The notes under the pieces are model-generated. The model saw only the letters and a program-made list of their open reading frames with translations, was not told the DNA's origin and ran no database searches. DNA of 64,000 bases from NCBI GenBank assembly GCA_020352215.1, contig CP070675.1, positions 5,114,966 through 5,178,965 on the forward strand. The letters are read 5' to 3'. The translations under genes were made by a program, and so were the position numbers. Numbering within the stretch: position 1 is the first letter of the stretch; every line of letters begins with the position of its first letter. This DNA is from Phycisphaerales bacterium. GTDB taxonomy: Bacteria; Planctomycetota; Phycisphaerae; Sedimentisphaerales; Anaerobacaceae. Of the stretch, positions 50,972-61,096 are shown piece by piece.

Positions 50972-53900
50972 ATGTTTAAGAAACCGGCTTTATCAATATC
51001 TCTTGCAGCATTGCTGGCCCTCTGCGGGGCGGCACAGGCGGCCTTCGACACGGTAGGCGTGTATGACCCGGACGATGAGCCGCACAACAACCAGGTGGAT
51101 CAGAGCGGTGCGTATGCCAGCCATACGGGCAACGCCGGTCCTGGAAACGTCATCGATCTGGCGACTTTTCAGGCTTTGATCGGCCCCGCATTCAGCGCCG
51201 ACGCCGGCGGCGTGGTAGATGCTGAAACTGCAAATGGGGATTTGGATGGTGAAGACATAATCGCCAATTTCGGGGTCAGCGGCACCAAATCTGTGACCAT
51301 CTCCAGCACAAGCGGGCACCTGGGCAGAGGTTCGGGCGGCGGGAGCGGCAATCGGTTGCCGACGTCGGGAAATGCTCGCTTCTGGAAGGACACGACCGGG
51401 GATTTCGTGTTCGATATCGGCGCCGTAACCGGCGGTGCGCCCGGCGAGGCCGTCACGCATTTCGCCGGGACGCTGGTGTACCGGGATGATCGTGACATGG
51501 ACCCGCAGGTGACGGCAACCTTCAGCGGTGGCGGCACCGTAACGGCAACGGCGGATATGACTTCGGGCGGCCCCAGCAATTCCAGGGACACATTCTTTGG
51601 TTTCGCAGCGCCACGCGGCGAGAGTATTGTGAACGTCGACTTTGATCTGGCTAATTACACGCACATGGACGATGTGGCATTTATCACCTCGGCATTTGTT
51701 GTGTTGTCGGATGAGGCCACCTACCCGAGTCCCGCCGATACGGCAACGGACGTGAGCCGTCGTATTGTCCTCAGCTGGATTGCAGGGCAACACGCAGACA
51801 AGCACGATGTCTATCTTGGCACTGATGAGACTGACGTGACGAACGCCAGCAGAGACGATCCACGCGAGGTGCTGCTAAGTAGAGGCCAAGACCCTAACCG
51901 TTATCCGGCTGCTGGGAACCTTGTTCTCGAATATGGCAAAACTTACTTCTGGCGGATCGACGGAGTCGGTGCTCCTGCCGATACGACCATATACGAAGGT
52001 GACATCTGGCGTTTTACAGTCGAGCCGCTCGCGTATGCGATTGCCGGCGACGAGATAGTCGCCGACGCTTCGAGCCAGGACAGCGCAGAAGTAGGGCCCG
52101 GAAATACAGTGAATGGCTCGGGCCTGGACGCCGACGGCCTGCTGCACGACAGAGATGTGGAGGGCGGCATGTGGCTGAGCAGCAGTGCCGCAGGGCCCGT
52201 CTGGATCAAGTACGAGTTTGAGAAGGTCTACAAGCTACACGAGATGTGGGTGTGGAACTTCAACGGTAATTATATTACGCATTTTGGCCTCCAGAATGTC
52301 ACCATAGAGTATTCGACTGACGACATCGAGTATGTCAGGTTGGGCACCACGCACGAATTCGCGGAGGCGTCCGGCACGGACGACTACGCTCACGATACCG
52401 TTGTGGATTTTGGCGGAGCCGCGACAAGGTTCGTTAGAATTACCCCCAACAGCAACTGGGGCACCAGCGACATGTACGGCCTGAGCGAGGTGCGCTTCTT
52501 CCGCACGCCCGTCCGGGCAAGAGAGCCCAATCCATCTCCCGGGGCAACGGACCTCGATCTGGACTTGTTGCTCAGCTGGAGAGCGGGCAGAGAGGCTGCC
52601 TCACACCTGGTGTACTTCAGCACCGATAAGCTGGCTGTGGTCAACGGCACCGTTGCGGCCGCCACACCCTCGGATACGAGCTACGATCCAGGACGGCTTG
52701 AACTCGGCAAGACCTACTACTGGAAGGTCACTGAGATCAATGATGCCGCGGTCCCGACCACGTGGGAAGGCGATCTGTGGAGCTTTAGTACCCACGAGTA
52801 TTTCGTGGTCGATGACTTTGAGGATTACAACGACTATTCGCCCCACAGAATATTCCAGACGTGGATAGACGGATTTGGCTACAGCGACCCGCCGCCCGGC
52901 CGCGAAGGCAACGGTACCGGCTCGACCGTCGGCTACCTCTCGCCTCCGTTTGCAGAGCAGACTATCATCCACGAGGGCAAGCAGTCGATGCCGATGGACT
53001 ACAACAACATTAATTTGCCCTTCTATTCGGAGGCCGAGCGTACATTTGACACCCCACAGGACTGGACGAGGGATGCCGTTAAGGCCCTGACGCTGCACTT
53101 TAGAGGCTACCCGGCCGCCCTGGTAGAGTCGCCGCCCGGTACGTACACGATGAGCGCTGCGGGCGAAGATATCTGGAACACGGCCGATGAGTTTCGCTTC
53201 GCCTTCAAGCGGCTGTCTGGTGATGGCTCTATCGAGGCTCAGGTGCTTAGCATAGAGAACACGGATAACTGGGCCAAGGCCGGCGTGATGATTCGCCACA
53301 CTCTGAATCCAGACTCAAAGGCCGTCTGGGTTATTGTCAGCGCCGCTAACGGGGTGCAATTCGGCAGGCGGCCGACCACGGCCTATCAGTGTGGGGACGA
53401 TCAGAGCACTAACGAAGGCGGCATCACGGCGCCGCACTGGGTCAAACTGACCCGCAGCGGGAACACGTTTATCGCCCAACACTCGGCGGGCGGAGAGAAC
53501 TGGGTCGACGTGAACGATCCGACCAACGTCTCGTCCGACGACGTCGCCATGCCGTCGGATGTGTACATAGGCTTGTGTCTGACCAGTCATAACGTCGATG
53601 AGACATGTGTGGCTGAGTTCTCTGATGTCACCACCGACGGGGACGTTACTGGTGTCCAATGGCAGGCCCAGGCGATTGGTGCCGATATGATCGCCAACAC
53701 TGCCGAGCAGTTGTATGTTGCCGTGGAGGATAGTGCCGGCATCAGCGGCGTCGCCAAGCACCCGGATCCGGCAGCGGTGACCTCGAAGGCATGGCAGCAA
53801 TGGAATATTGACCTTCGAGAATTCAGCAATGCTAATGTAAACCTGGCCAGTATCCAAAAGATGTATATTGGCGTTGGCGACAGATTTGCTCCGCAGCCGG

Positions 53901-54862
53901 GCAGCACCGGCACCCTGTACTTCGATGACGTCAGGTTGTACCCGACCAGGTGTATCCTTTCGAATCGCTCGGCTGATTTCGCCGCACGTGACTACGTCGA
54001 GGAGTGTGTGGTCGACGGTCAGGAGCTTGCTGTGATGTGGGAGGACTGGCTTTTGCGTGACCGCACAGCGAGCGGCCTGCGGGCGCACTGGGCCTTTGAA
54101 GGCGACACCGCCGACAGCTCCGGCAACGGGTACGATGGGGATCCGTGCGGCAGCCCAAGCTATGTGCTCGGCAGCTCCGGCCAGGGCAAGGCAATTAGTC
54201 TCGACCGCGGTGGGGACGTCATCACGCACAACTTAGTTCTGCCCTTGCAGATGGGCACGGTCACACACTGGCTCAAGCCCGACATGCTGGATCGGATGGT
54301 GGCTTATTATGAAGGCAGCGGTCCTGAAAATGGCTGGACCGCCGGCGATAACGACATTCTTGAAATACATTCGGGCATAAATGGCACCGACGGCCGGTGG
54401 TACTTCTGCTACCAAGATGGGCCGGGAGGGGGCTCGTCGGCAACAATCACAACAGCCGCCACTGCGCAGGCGGGCGTCTGGACTCACTTTGCCGCGACTT
54501 GGGATAGGTCGTCAGATCTGATCTTGTATGCCGACGGCGTTGAGATTGGCCGCACGGACCTTGCCGGGGAGAACTTTCTGTCGAACGCAGGAGTCTATCA
54601 TCTGATCGGCGGGCCGGGTGATCGCGACGCCGGGCGGGACTGGGACGGGGCGATCGACGACGTCCGGGTGTACGATTATGCCCTGTCGCCGGACGAGATC
54701 GAGACCGTTATGGACGGCGGCTCCTTGGGCCCACGCTACTACGCATTGACGTCACCCGCCAATGTCTACGACGCCGAACCGATCAACTCAAAGAGCATAG
54801 ACTTCAGGGACTTTGCGCAGCTGGCGGATATGTGGCTTGACGAGCAGTTGTGGCCGAGGTAG
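50972..54862 (+). CDS. Giant secreted multidomain protein (discoidin, DUF1349, LamG, dockerin-like)
   Basis: 1296 residues from ATG 50972 (AGGAG 7 nt upstream). Signal peptide ALSISLAALLALCGAAQA. Order: an unassigned N-terminal beta domain (about 20-240), FN3/Ig-like (SPADTATDVSRRIVLSW), an F5/8 type C discoidin-like domain (about 365-525; WIKYEFEKVYKLHEMWVWN), another Ig-like unit (NPSPGATDLDLDLLLSW), a jelly-roll beginning FVVDDFEDYNDYSP into which a DUF1349-like domain is inserted (TYTMSAAGEDIWNTADEFRF), the jelly-roll end (WQQWNIDLREFSNANVNL), a degenerate dockerin-like unit, LamG (HWAFEGDTADSSGNGYDG) and a final dockerin-like motif (DFRDFAQLADMWLDEQL). Probably binds polysaccharide outside the cell. 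Confidence 0.88.
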   Translation: MFKKPALSISLAALLALCGAAQAAFDTVGVYDPDDEPHNNQVDQSGAYASHTGNAGPGNVIDLATFQALIGPAFSADAGGVVDAETANGDLDGEDIIANFGVSGTKSVTISSTSGHLGRGSGGGSGNRLPTSGNARFWKDTTGDFVFDIGAVTGGAPGEAVTHFAGTLVYRDDRDMDPQVTATFSGGGTVTATADMTSGGPSNSRDTFFGFAAPRGESIVNVDFDLANYTHMDDVAFITSAFVVLSDEATYPSPADTATDVSRRIVLSWIAGQHADKHDVYLGTDETDVTNASRDDPREVLLSRGQDPNRYPAAGNLVLEYGKTYFWRIDGVGAPADTTIYEGDIWRFTVEPLAYAIAGDEIVADASSQDSAEVGPGNTVNGSGLDADGLLHDRDVEGGMWLSSSAAGPVWIKYEFEKVYKLHEMWVWNFNGNYITHFGLQNVTIEYSTDDIEYVRLGTTHEFAEASGTDDYAHDTVVDFGGAATRFVRITPNSNWGTSDMYGLSEVRFFRTPVRAREPNPSPGATDLDLDLLLSWRAGREAASHLVYFSTDKLAVVNGTVAAATPSDTSYDPGRLELGKTYYWKVTEINDAAVPTTWEGDLWSFSTHEYFVVDDFEDYNDYSPHRIFQTWIDGFGYSDPPPGREGNGTGSTVGYLSPPFAEQTIIHEGKQSMPMDYNNINLPFYSEAERTFDTPQDWTRDAVKALTLHFRGYPAALVESPPGTYTMSAAGEDIWNTADEFRFAFKRLSGDGSIEAQVLSIENTDNWAKAGVMIRHTLNPDSKAVWVIVSAANGVQFGRRPTTAYQCGDDQSTNEGGITAPHWVKLTRSGNTFIAQHSAGGENWVDVNDPTNVSSDDVAMPSDVYIGLCLTSHNVDETCVAEFSDVTTDGDVTGVQWQAQAIGADMIANTAEQLYVAVEDSAGISGVAKHPDPAAVTSKAWQQWNIDLREFSNANVNLASIQKMYIGVGDRFAPQPGSTGTLYFDDVRLYPTRCILSNRSADFAARDYVEECVVDGQELAVMWEDWLLRDRTASGLRAHWAFEGDTADSSGNGYDGDPCGSPSYVLGSSGQGKAISLDRGGDVITHNLVLPLQMGTVTHWLKPDMLDRMVAYYEGSGPENGWTAGDNDILEIHSGINGTDGRWYFCYQDGPGGGSSATITTAATAQAGVWTHFAATWDRSSDLILYADGVEIGRTDLAGENFLSNAGVYHLIGGPGDRDAGRDWDGAIDDVRVYDYALSPDEIETVMDGGSLGPRYYALTSPANVYDAEPINSKSIDFRDFAQLADMWLDEQLWPR

Positions 54863-54999
54863 TTCGTAATAGGGCGCGACTGGAGGCTGATTCAGTCGAC
54901 CATCTTGGGGGCTTTGCCGGCCAGGGGGGACGGTGCAGTTCAAGCCCCTTTGCATGCGCGGGCATAAGCGCTCCCGAAGCTCAGGTTGTCTCTCGGCGA

Positions 55000-55028
55000 T
55001 TGCGGTAGTCATGCGCACGTCTTATAAT
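55000..55028 (+). promoter_or_regulatory. Candidate promoter of the SMP-30-type gene
   Basis: TTGCGG (55000-55005), 17-nt spacer, perfect TATAAT (55023-55028), 40 bp before the ATG. Confidence 0.5.
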
Positions 55029-55068
55029 CTGCAGATGCCTTGATTATTCTTTGCATCAGGAGTCTGTT

Positions 55069-56112
55069 ATGAGAAGGATAATGAGTTCCCGGGTCTTCTT
55101 GGCCGTGATAGTCGTTGTGCTGGGCCCTTCTGCGAATGTCATGTCGCGACAATCAGCCGGCGATTCCACTGTAGGCGAGATTGTCAAGCTGGACGGACGC
55201 CTGGATGCACTAATTGAGCCTGGGGTGAAGATCGAGCTTCTTGCCACAGGCTTTGAATGGTCGGAAGGGCCACTATGGATTCAGGACCCCGGTGGCGGTT
55301 ATCTCTTGTTCTCCGATATCCCCCGCAACTCGGTCATGAAGTGGAAAGAGGGTGGCCGGGTCAGCGTGTTCATGAAGCCTTCCGGCTATACCGGCGTCGC
55401 CGACTATGGTCGCGAGCCGGGAAGCAATGGACTAGCTCTGGACCTTCATGGACGGATCATCTTCTGCGAGCACGGTGATCGACGCCTCTCAATACTGGAG
55501 ACTGACGGCGGCAAACGAACTCTTGTCGATAGTTTCCGGGGCAAACGCCTGAACAGTCCAAACGACGCCGCCGTCAAATCCAACGGTGACATCTACTTCA
55601 CCGATCCCCCCTACGGCCTGCCAGAGCAGCACGAGGACCCCAGACGGGAACTCGATTTCTGTGGTGTTTACCGCCTGTCGAGCTCGGGGCAATTGTCCCT
55701 GCTGACCAAAGAGATGACCAGGCCGAATGGAATCGCGTTCTCGCCCGATGAGTCAGTTCTGTATGTTGCGCAGTCAGATCCTGATGACCCTATCATCAAG
55801 GCCTTCCCGGTCAAGAGAAACGGCGCTGTTGGCAGGGCGAAGGTGCTGTACGACTTCAAAGACCTTGTGCGCAAGTATCCTGGATTGCCCGATGGTCTGA
55901 AGGTTGACCGACATGGGAATCTATTCGCCACGGGTCCAGGAGGCGTGTATGTCATTACGCCCGATGGCAAGCTTCTTGGCCGAATTCACACCGGCAAGGC
56001 CACAGCCAATTGCGCGTGGGGCGACGATGGATCGGTTTTGTACATAACGGCGGACGATTCCCTGTGCCGGGTCAAGACGAAGACCAAAGGTGCTAATTGG
56101 AAGAATCCGTAA
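55069..56112 (+). CDS. Exported SMP-30/gluconolactonase family lactonase
   Basis: 347 residues from ATG 55069 (AGGAG 6 nt upstream). N-terminal signal-like segment VFLAVIVVVLGPSANVMS. The six-bladed propeller shows GFEWSEGPLWIQDPGGGYLL (metal-binding Glu), REPGSNGLALDLHGRIIFCE, LNSPNDAAVKSNGDIYFTDP (metal-binding Asn and Asp), MTRPNGIAFSPDESVLYVAQ and LPDGLKVDRHGNLFATGPGG. Family members hydrolyse sugar lactones with a divalent metal. It would complement the exported sugar oxidoreductases elsewhere in this window. Next gene follows by 60 bp. Confidence 0.92.
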   Translation: MRRIMSSRVFLAVIVVVLGPSANVMSRQSAGDSTVGEIVKLDGRLDALIEPGVKIELLATGFEWSEGPLWIQDPGGGYLLFSDIPRNSVMKWKEGGRVSVFMKPSGYTGVADYGREPGSNGLALDLHGRIIFCEHGDRRLSILETDGGKRTLVDSFRGKRLNSPNDAAVKSNGDIYFTDPPYGLPEQHEDPRRELDFCGVYRLSSSGQLSLLTKEMTRPNGIAFSPDESVLYVAQSDPDDPIIKAFPVKRNGAVGRAKVLYDFKDLVRKYPGLPDGLKVDRHGNLFATGPGGVYVITPDGKLLGRIHTGKATANCAWGDDGSVLYITADDSLCRVKTKTKGANWKNP

Positions 56113-56172
56113 TCTTCCCTTGCATCCGCGGAGTGTTATCGATGCCTTTCCGAGAGCGACGGTCCGACCGGA

Positions 56173-57186
56173 ATGAGAAAGCTGCCTGTTCCTGAACCTG
56201 TATCCGCTGGATTGGTGTTGTCCTACAAATGCAGCAGCGACTGCAAGCACTGCATGTACGCATGCTCGCCCAAGTGGAACGCCGATTGGATCCGTGAGGC
56301 GGACGTTCGCAGGTTTCTGTCACAGCTTTCCGGCCGAATCAAGCCCGCGCCTTACGGCCCGGACACTATCGACCTGAATTCCGGATTGCACTTCACCGGT
56401 GGTGAGCCATTTCTGAATTTCGAGCTTCTGTTGAGAGCAGTGGAAATCGCGCGCGAGGTGGACATTCCATCCACATTTGTAGAGACGAACTGCTTTTGGT
56501 GTGCGAATGATGATGTCACCGAGGCGAGACTTCGGCAACTCAAGGAAACAGGGTTGGGCGGCATAATGGTCAGCGTCAATCCCTTTATTCTCGAATCGGT
56601 CCCTTTTGAGAGAACAGAAAGGGCCGCGAGAATCGGCAGGGACGTTTTTGGCCGAAATGCGATCGTCTACCAGAATTTCTTCTATCGTCAATTCACGGGA
56701 TTGGGTGTCACGGGGGCGCTGACTTTCGAGAGCTATCTGGAGAAGGCGGGCATGGAGGCTCTGGGATACGCAGAACTAATCCCCATGGGAAGACTGCCCT
56801 TCAAGCTCAGCCATCTGTTTGCGAGACATCGCCCTGAGGTCTTTTTTGATCAGTCTTGTGATGCTCGGCTGACCAGCCCTCACCACATACACGTCGACAA
56901 CTACGGCAACTATATCGGGGGTTTTTGTGCAGGCATTTCTCTTGGTGACGCCCATGATTTGGAGTCGATATTTGAGGGAGTGGATTTGGATGGTCGGCCG
57001 ATCTTGCTGGCGCTAACGACCAGGATGGAAAAGCTGTACAAGCTGGCCAAGGAGTCCGCATACGAGGACCTATCGGACGGCTATGTCTCTGCCTGTCATC
57101 TTTGTCTGGACATAAGGCGGCACTTGGTACGACAGACCGATCAATTCGAGGAACTCAGGCCAACGCAGTTCTATTCTCACATATAG
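56173..57186 (+). CDS. Radical SAM protein
   Basis: 337 residues. LSYKCSSDCKHCMYACSPKW holds the CxxxCxxC 4Fe-4S site near residues 20-27, and GLHFTGGEPFLNFELLLRAV the GGE motif for S-adenosylmethionine. Later TFVETNCFWCANDD and DGYVSACHLCLDIRRHL add further cysteines that may bind an auxiliary cluster, as in SPASM/twitch-type enzymes. The central FAGI-like segment YGNYIGGFCAGISLGDAHDL resembles this type as well. Substrate unknown; no peptide precursor gene is seen next to it. The ribosome binding site is weak. Confidence 0.85.
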   Translation: MRKLPVPEPVSAGLVLSYKCSSDCKHCMYACSPKWNADWIREADVRRFLSQLSGRIKPAPYGPDTIDLNSGLHFTGGEPFLNFELLLRAVEIAREVDIPSTFVETNCFWCANDDVTEARLRQLKETGLGGIMVSVNPFILESVPFERTERAARIGRDVFGRNAIVYQNFFYRQFTGLGVTGALTFESYLEKAGMEALGYAELIPMGRLPFKLSHLFARHRPEVFFDQSCDARLTSPHHIHVDNYGNYIGGFCAGISLGDAHDLESIFEGVDLDGRPILLALTTRMEKLYKLAKESAYEDLSDGYVSACHLCLDIRRHLVRQTDQFEELRPTQFYSHI

Positions 57187-57469
57187 GACAGCTCCTCTCG
57201 ACGGCCTGCTCAGTTGCCTGGAACATGCTGTGCTGCTACTGATGAGCCCCTGTGTCAGGCCGTTTTGGGTGAGAATTGGCTTCTGTCTCTCCCACACTTT
57301 GGGTAGCTACATCGCGGCTAGTTTGGGGGGCGATTCAGTCCATCCGCTGTTCGTTCTTGCGTTGACTTACTCCTTTTTTGGACCGGCAGGTCGATCGGCT
57401 AGATGGACATCAGGTGGCTGACATCGGCAGGGCGAGTTCTGCTATGGAGCGCATGTCCAGTCTTGTTGC

Positions 57470-58282
57470 TCACGGCGCACGGTAGTATTGCATGGCCTCG
57501 GGGATTAAGGCCTGGATGTTGCGGATTCTGGTCGTGCCGGCGGGGTGGGTGCTGAGGAACTCCGGAGGTGCAGCGCCTGTTTTGCCCGCGGCCATCCTCT
57601 GCCAGAAAGCGACGGCTTCACGAGGGTCGTAGCCGGCCATGGACATGAAGATCAGGCCGAGACGGTCGGCCTCGTTTTCGTGCAGCCGGCTGTAGGGCAG
57701 CAGGACGCCGATCTGGGCCCCGAGGCCGTAGGACTGCATGAAGAGGTTCTTCGTAGCCTCGGGCTTTTGTCTCAATGCCTCGGACAAGGCCATGCCTCCC
57801 AGGTCTACGAGCAGGCCCTGCGTCATTCTCTCGGCACCGTGCCTGGCAAAGGCATGCGCGATCTCATGGCCCATGACGACCGCGAGGCCGGTTTCTGTTT
57901 TGGCAATGGGCAATAGGCCCGTGTAGACGACGACTTTTCCACCCGGCATGCACCATGCATTGACGTTCGGGTCCTCAATGAGATTGAATTCCCATTGGTA
58001 TCCCGCTAATCGGTTTTCGATGCACTTCTGGGCGCAGTATTGTTCGATGGCTTTTTGAATTCTGCTGCCCGTGCGTTTGACCATTTGGGTGTTCTCGACG
58101 TCGGCGCTTCGTTTGTGCTGGGCGAGGAATTCACCGTAGGACTCCGAGCTCATCGAATGGATCATCGAGTCGGGGACGAGAGTAAGCTGCCTGCGACCGG
58201 TAATTTCGACTCGTGAGCAGCCGGCCAGAAAAACCATTAGGCCCGTGAGTACAAGCAACTCGGATTTGAGAGATCTTTTCAT
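57470..58282 (-). CDS. M48 family metalloprotease lipoprotein
   Basis: 270 residues from ATG 58282 (AAGGAG 8 nt upstream). LLVLTGLMVFLAGC is a lipoprotein signal with Cys at residue 22. VVMGHEIAHAFARHGAERMT is the HExxH zinc site, and LHENEADRLGLIFMSMAGYD contains the downstream zinc-ligand Glu. NAWCMPGGKVVVYTGLLP and FLSTHPAGTTRIRNIQALIP are family signatures. Similar to periplasmic M48 (LoiP/BepA-like) peptidases that degrade or fold outer-envelope proteins. Monocistronic, between the radical SAM gene and mutS. Confidence 0.92.
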   Translation of the reverse strand: MKRSLKSELLVLTGLMVFLAGCSRVEITGRRQLTLVPDSMIHSMSSESYGEFLAQHKRSADVENTQMVKRTGSRIQKAIEQYCAQKCIENRLAGYQWEFNLIEDPNVNAWCMPGGKVVVYTGLLPIAKTETGLAVVMGHEIAHAFARHGAERMTQGLLVDLGGMALSEALRQKPEATKNLFMQSYGLGAQIGVLLPYSRLHENEADRLGLIFMSMAGYDPREAVAFWQRMAAGKTGAAPPEFLSTHPAGTTRIRNIQALIPEAMQYYRAP

Positions 58283-58432
58283 GGTACTTGCTCCTTTCCT
58301 TCTCAAGCCCGCCCGTCGGTGTGATAACAGCGCCGGGCAGGACACAGAGGCTTTTCCCCTCCTACCCAGGTGCATATATTAGGCCGCACAGGTCAAGTTC
58401 CTGCAAACTCTTTTTGCTTTTTCGCAGCGTGC

Positions 58433-61060
58433 CTAACTATTTTCGATTTCGCTCTTGATAGCGTTCAGGAGGTTTATTGCCTCGATCGGGGTCAGATTAT
58501 TGATGTCTGTTGAGGCCAGTCTCTCCAGGACCGACTTGTGTTTTTGGACGAAGAGAACGTCCTTGTCAGGTTCTTTGGTTTTGTGTTTGGATAGGTGTTC
58601 GCCGGAGGCTTCTTTGGCGAAGGTGGATTCGAGCTCTTCGAGGATTTCCTTTGAGCGGTCGAGAATAGACTTGGGAACGCCCGCGAGCTTCGCGACATGG
58701 ATGCCGTAGCTTTTGTCGGTTCCGCCGGGTAAGATTCTGTGCAGGAAGACCACCTCGTCCATCCATTCGCGAACGGCGACATTGCAGTTCTTGATGTTCT
58801 TGAATAGTTCGGCCAGTTCGGTTAGTTCGTGATAGTGTGTAGCGAATAGCGTTCGGCATTTTGTGTGGTTTGCGATGTGCTCGGTGATTGCCCAGGCTAG
58901 TGACAGGCCGTCATAGGTGCTTGTACCCCGGCCGACCTCGTCGAGGATCACGAGAGATCGCTCGGTGGCGTTGTTGATGATATTGGCAGTCTCGGTCATT
59001 TCGACCATGAAGGTGGATTGGCCGCGAACCAGCTCGTCGGAGGCACCCACACGAGTGAAGATTCTGTCAACGAGGCCGATCTGGGCCTGCTTGGCGGGAA
59101 TGAATGAGCCGGTCTGGGCCATCACGACCAGCAGGGCTGCCTGTCGAATATAGGTGCTCTTTCCACTCATATTCGGGCCTGTGATAACCACGATGTCACC
59201 GGCCCCGGCGCCGAGCTCGACATCGTTGGGCACAAACTCTGAACCGAGCGTTTCTGCAAGGACCGGGTGTTTGCCGTCACGGATGGTGAGTTCGCCGCCG
59301 GCGGTTACCTTTGGGCGGATATAATTGCGGCGCTTGGCGAGGTATGCCAGAGCGGCCAGACAATCACAGTGCGCGACGGTATCGGCAAGATGCTGGAGTC
59401 GACTCACGTAGCCGGACGCCTGGACACGCAGGTCTTCGAAGATTCGCTGCTCCAAATCGAGGGCCTTTTCCTCGGCGCCCAGGACCTGCGTCTCGTATTC
59501 CTTGAGCTTTTCCGTAATATATCGCTCGGCATTCTTTATCGTCTGTTTGCGAACGTAGTCGGGGGGGACTTTGTCCGCCGAGGAGTGATTTACTTCGATG
59601 TAGTAGCCGAAGACCTTATTGTACCCGACCTTCAGGTTTGGGATTCCGGTTAGCTCGGATTGCTCCTTCTGGTAGTTTCGCAGCCAACTCTGGCCGTCTC
59701 TCGAGATCGAGCGCAGCCGGTCCAGCTCTTCGGAAAAGCCTGTCCGTATGACGCCGCCATCCCGAAGATGGGATGGGCATTGTGGCTCGATGGCTGCCTC
59801 GAGCAACTCGGCCAGCTCGTCCATGCTGTCGCATTGATCCGCCAGTCGCACGAGCAAGCCGGCCTGAAATTGCTGCAGGATTTGCCGAAGCAGCGGTATC
59901 TTGCGCAGGGTAGCCGCCAGGGCCACGAAATCTCTTGGGGTGGCCCGAAAGGTGCTTATCCGAGCGGCGATCCGCTCGGTGTCGCAGATATTCGAGAGCA
60001 GCCTGCGTATCTCCGCCAGTTTCGCATCGTCGTTCTTGAGTTCTTCGACGGCATCTTGCCGCAGCTCGATTGCGTTTACATCGTGCAGCGGCATGCAGAG
60101 CCAGTTTCTATACATGCGCCCGCCCATGCCCGTCAGCGTTTCGTCGAGACAGTCCAGCAATGAGCCTCGCCTGCTTTCGGTGCGGATTGTCTGCAGGATT
60201 TCGAGGCTCCGCAACGATGTGGGATCAATCTGTAAGAAGTCTCGGCGGTCGATTCTTCTCAGATTCTGGATGTGGCCCAGTGTAGTCTTTTGTGTCTCTT
60301 TGAGGTACTCGATGATGGCGCCGGCCGGCGCGACGATATCACCCTCGCTGTCACCGAAGCCGAAACCTTCGAGAGTGGTTGTGCCGAAGTGTTTCAGTAG
60401 CCGTTGTTTGGCCTGATAAGGATCAAAGTACCATGCAGGGCGTTCTGTTGTAATCGCGTTTGTCAGTTGGGTGATGTCTTTGATGAGCTTTCTTGTCTCG
60501 GCCTCGAACAGTTCGCCACGTGTGTCTGCGAGCAAACACTCGGCGGGGGATAATCTCACAAGCTCGTCGATCAATTTGCTCTCAGCAACCTGCTGGACAA
60601 AGAAATGGCCCGTGGAAATATCTACCCAGCTAATCACAGCGCCTTGCTTTGCCCCGAGGGCCACGGCGCAGAGGAAATTGTTTTCTTTGGCTTCGAGCAG
60701 CATCTCGTCAGTGAGTGTGCCCGGGGTGACTATTCGCACGACGTCACGCTTGACCACGCCTTTTGCGATCTTGGGGTCCTCTACCTGCTCGCAGACAGCT
60801 ACTTTGTAACCTGCCTGCAGCATTTTCTTGAGATATCCGTCGACGGCGTGATATGGCACACCTGCCAGCGGGATCGGATTCTCGCCCTTGCTCCTGCTGG
60901 TCAACGTCAGCCCGAGAACCTTCGAGCAGATCTTGGCGTCTTCGTAGAAGGTCTCATAGAAGTCGCCCATGCGAAAGAACAGTATTGCATCGGGGTGCTT
61001 CTGCTTGAATACGTGGAACTGCTTCATCGCAGGCGTCAGCTTTTCGGTCGTAGGAGTCAT
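58433..61060 (-). CDS. mutS: DNA mismatch repair protein MutS
   Basis: 875 residues, normal MutS1 length. The mismatch-binding motif is in LFFRMGDFYETFYEDAKICS; ATPase elements are VVITGPNMSGKSTYIRQAAL (Walker A), SLVILDEVGRGTSTYDGLSL (Walker B) and FATHYHELTELAELF. It recognises mispairs and recruits MutL. The ATG has no Shine-Dalgarno; it follows the mnmE-like stop by 9 nt, and a promoter-like TTGTTA-N16-TATAAT ends 8 nt before the ATG, so it may also be transcribed as a leaderless message. Third gene of coaX-mnmE-like-mutS. Confidence 0.96.
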   Translation of the reverse strand: MTPTTEKLTPAMKQFHVFKQKHPDAILFFRMGDFYETFYEDAKICSKVLGLTLTSRSKGENPIPLAGVPYHAVDGYLKKMLQAGYKVAVCEQVEDPKIAKGVVKRDVVRIVTPGTLTDEMLLEAKENNFLCAVALGAKQGAVISWVDISTGHFFVQQVAESKLIDELVRLSPAECLLADTRGELFEAETRKLIKDITQLTNAITTERPAWYFDPYQAKQRLLKHFGTTTLEGFGFGDSEGDIVAPAGAIIEYLKETQKTTLGHIQNLRRIDRRDFLQIDPTSLRSLEILQTIRTESRRGSLLDCLDETLTGMGGRMYRNWLCMPLHDVNAIELRQDAVEELKNDDAKLAEIRRLLSNICDTERIAARISTFRATPRDFVALAATLRKIPLLRQILQQFQAGLLVRLADQCDSMDELAELLEAAIEPQCPSHLRDGGVIRTGFSEELDRLRSISRDGQSWLRNYQKEQSELTGIPNLKVGYNKVFGYYIEVNHSSADKVPPDYVRKQTIKNAERYITEKLKEYETQVLGAEEKALDLEQRIFEDLRVQASGYVSRLQHLADTVAHCDCLAALAYLAKRRNYIRPKVTAGGELTIRDGKHPVLAETLGSEFVPNDVELGAGAGDIVVITGPNMSGKSTYIRQAALLVVMAQTGSFIPAKQAQIGLVDRIFTRVGASDELVRGQSTFMVEMTETANIINNATERSLVILDEVGRGTSTYDGLSLAWAITEHIANHTKCRTLFATHYHELTELAELFKNIKNCNVAVREWMDEVVFLHRILPGGTDKSYGIHVAKLAGVPKSILDRSKEILEELESTFAKEASGEHLSKHKTKEPDKDVLFVQKHKSVLERLASTDINNLTPIEAINLLNAIKSEIENS

Positions 61061-61068
61061 AGCTGCCG

Positions 61069-61096
61069 ATTATACAGCAAGCTTGCCGTTTAACAA
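61069..61096 (-). promoter_or_regulatory. Candidate internal promoter for leaderless mutS
   Basis: Minus strand TTGTTA (61096-61091), 16-nt spacer, TATAAT (61074-61069); the -10 overlaps the stop of the preceding gene and lies 8 nt before the mutS ATG. Confidence 0.45.

Noticed and set aside
57230..57421. 63-codon plus-strand frame after the radical SAM gene
   Set aside because: Partly hydrophobic, but no ribosome binding site and no conservation signal visible; the gap is better left unassigned. A peptide precursor for the radical SAM enzyme was considered and not supported.
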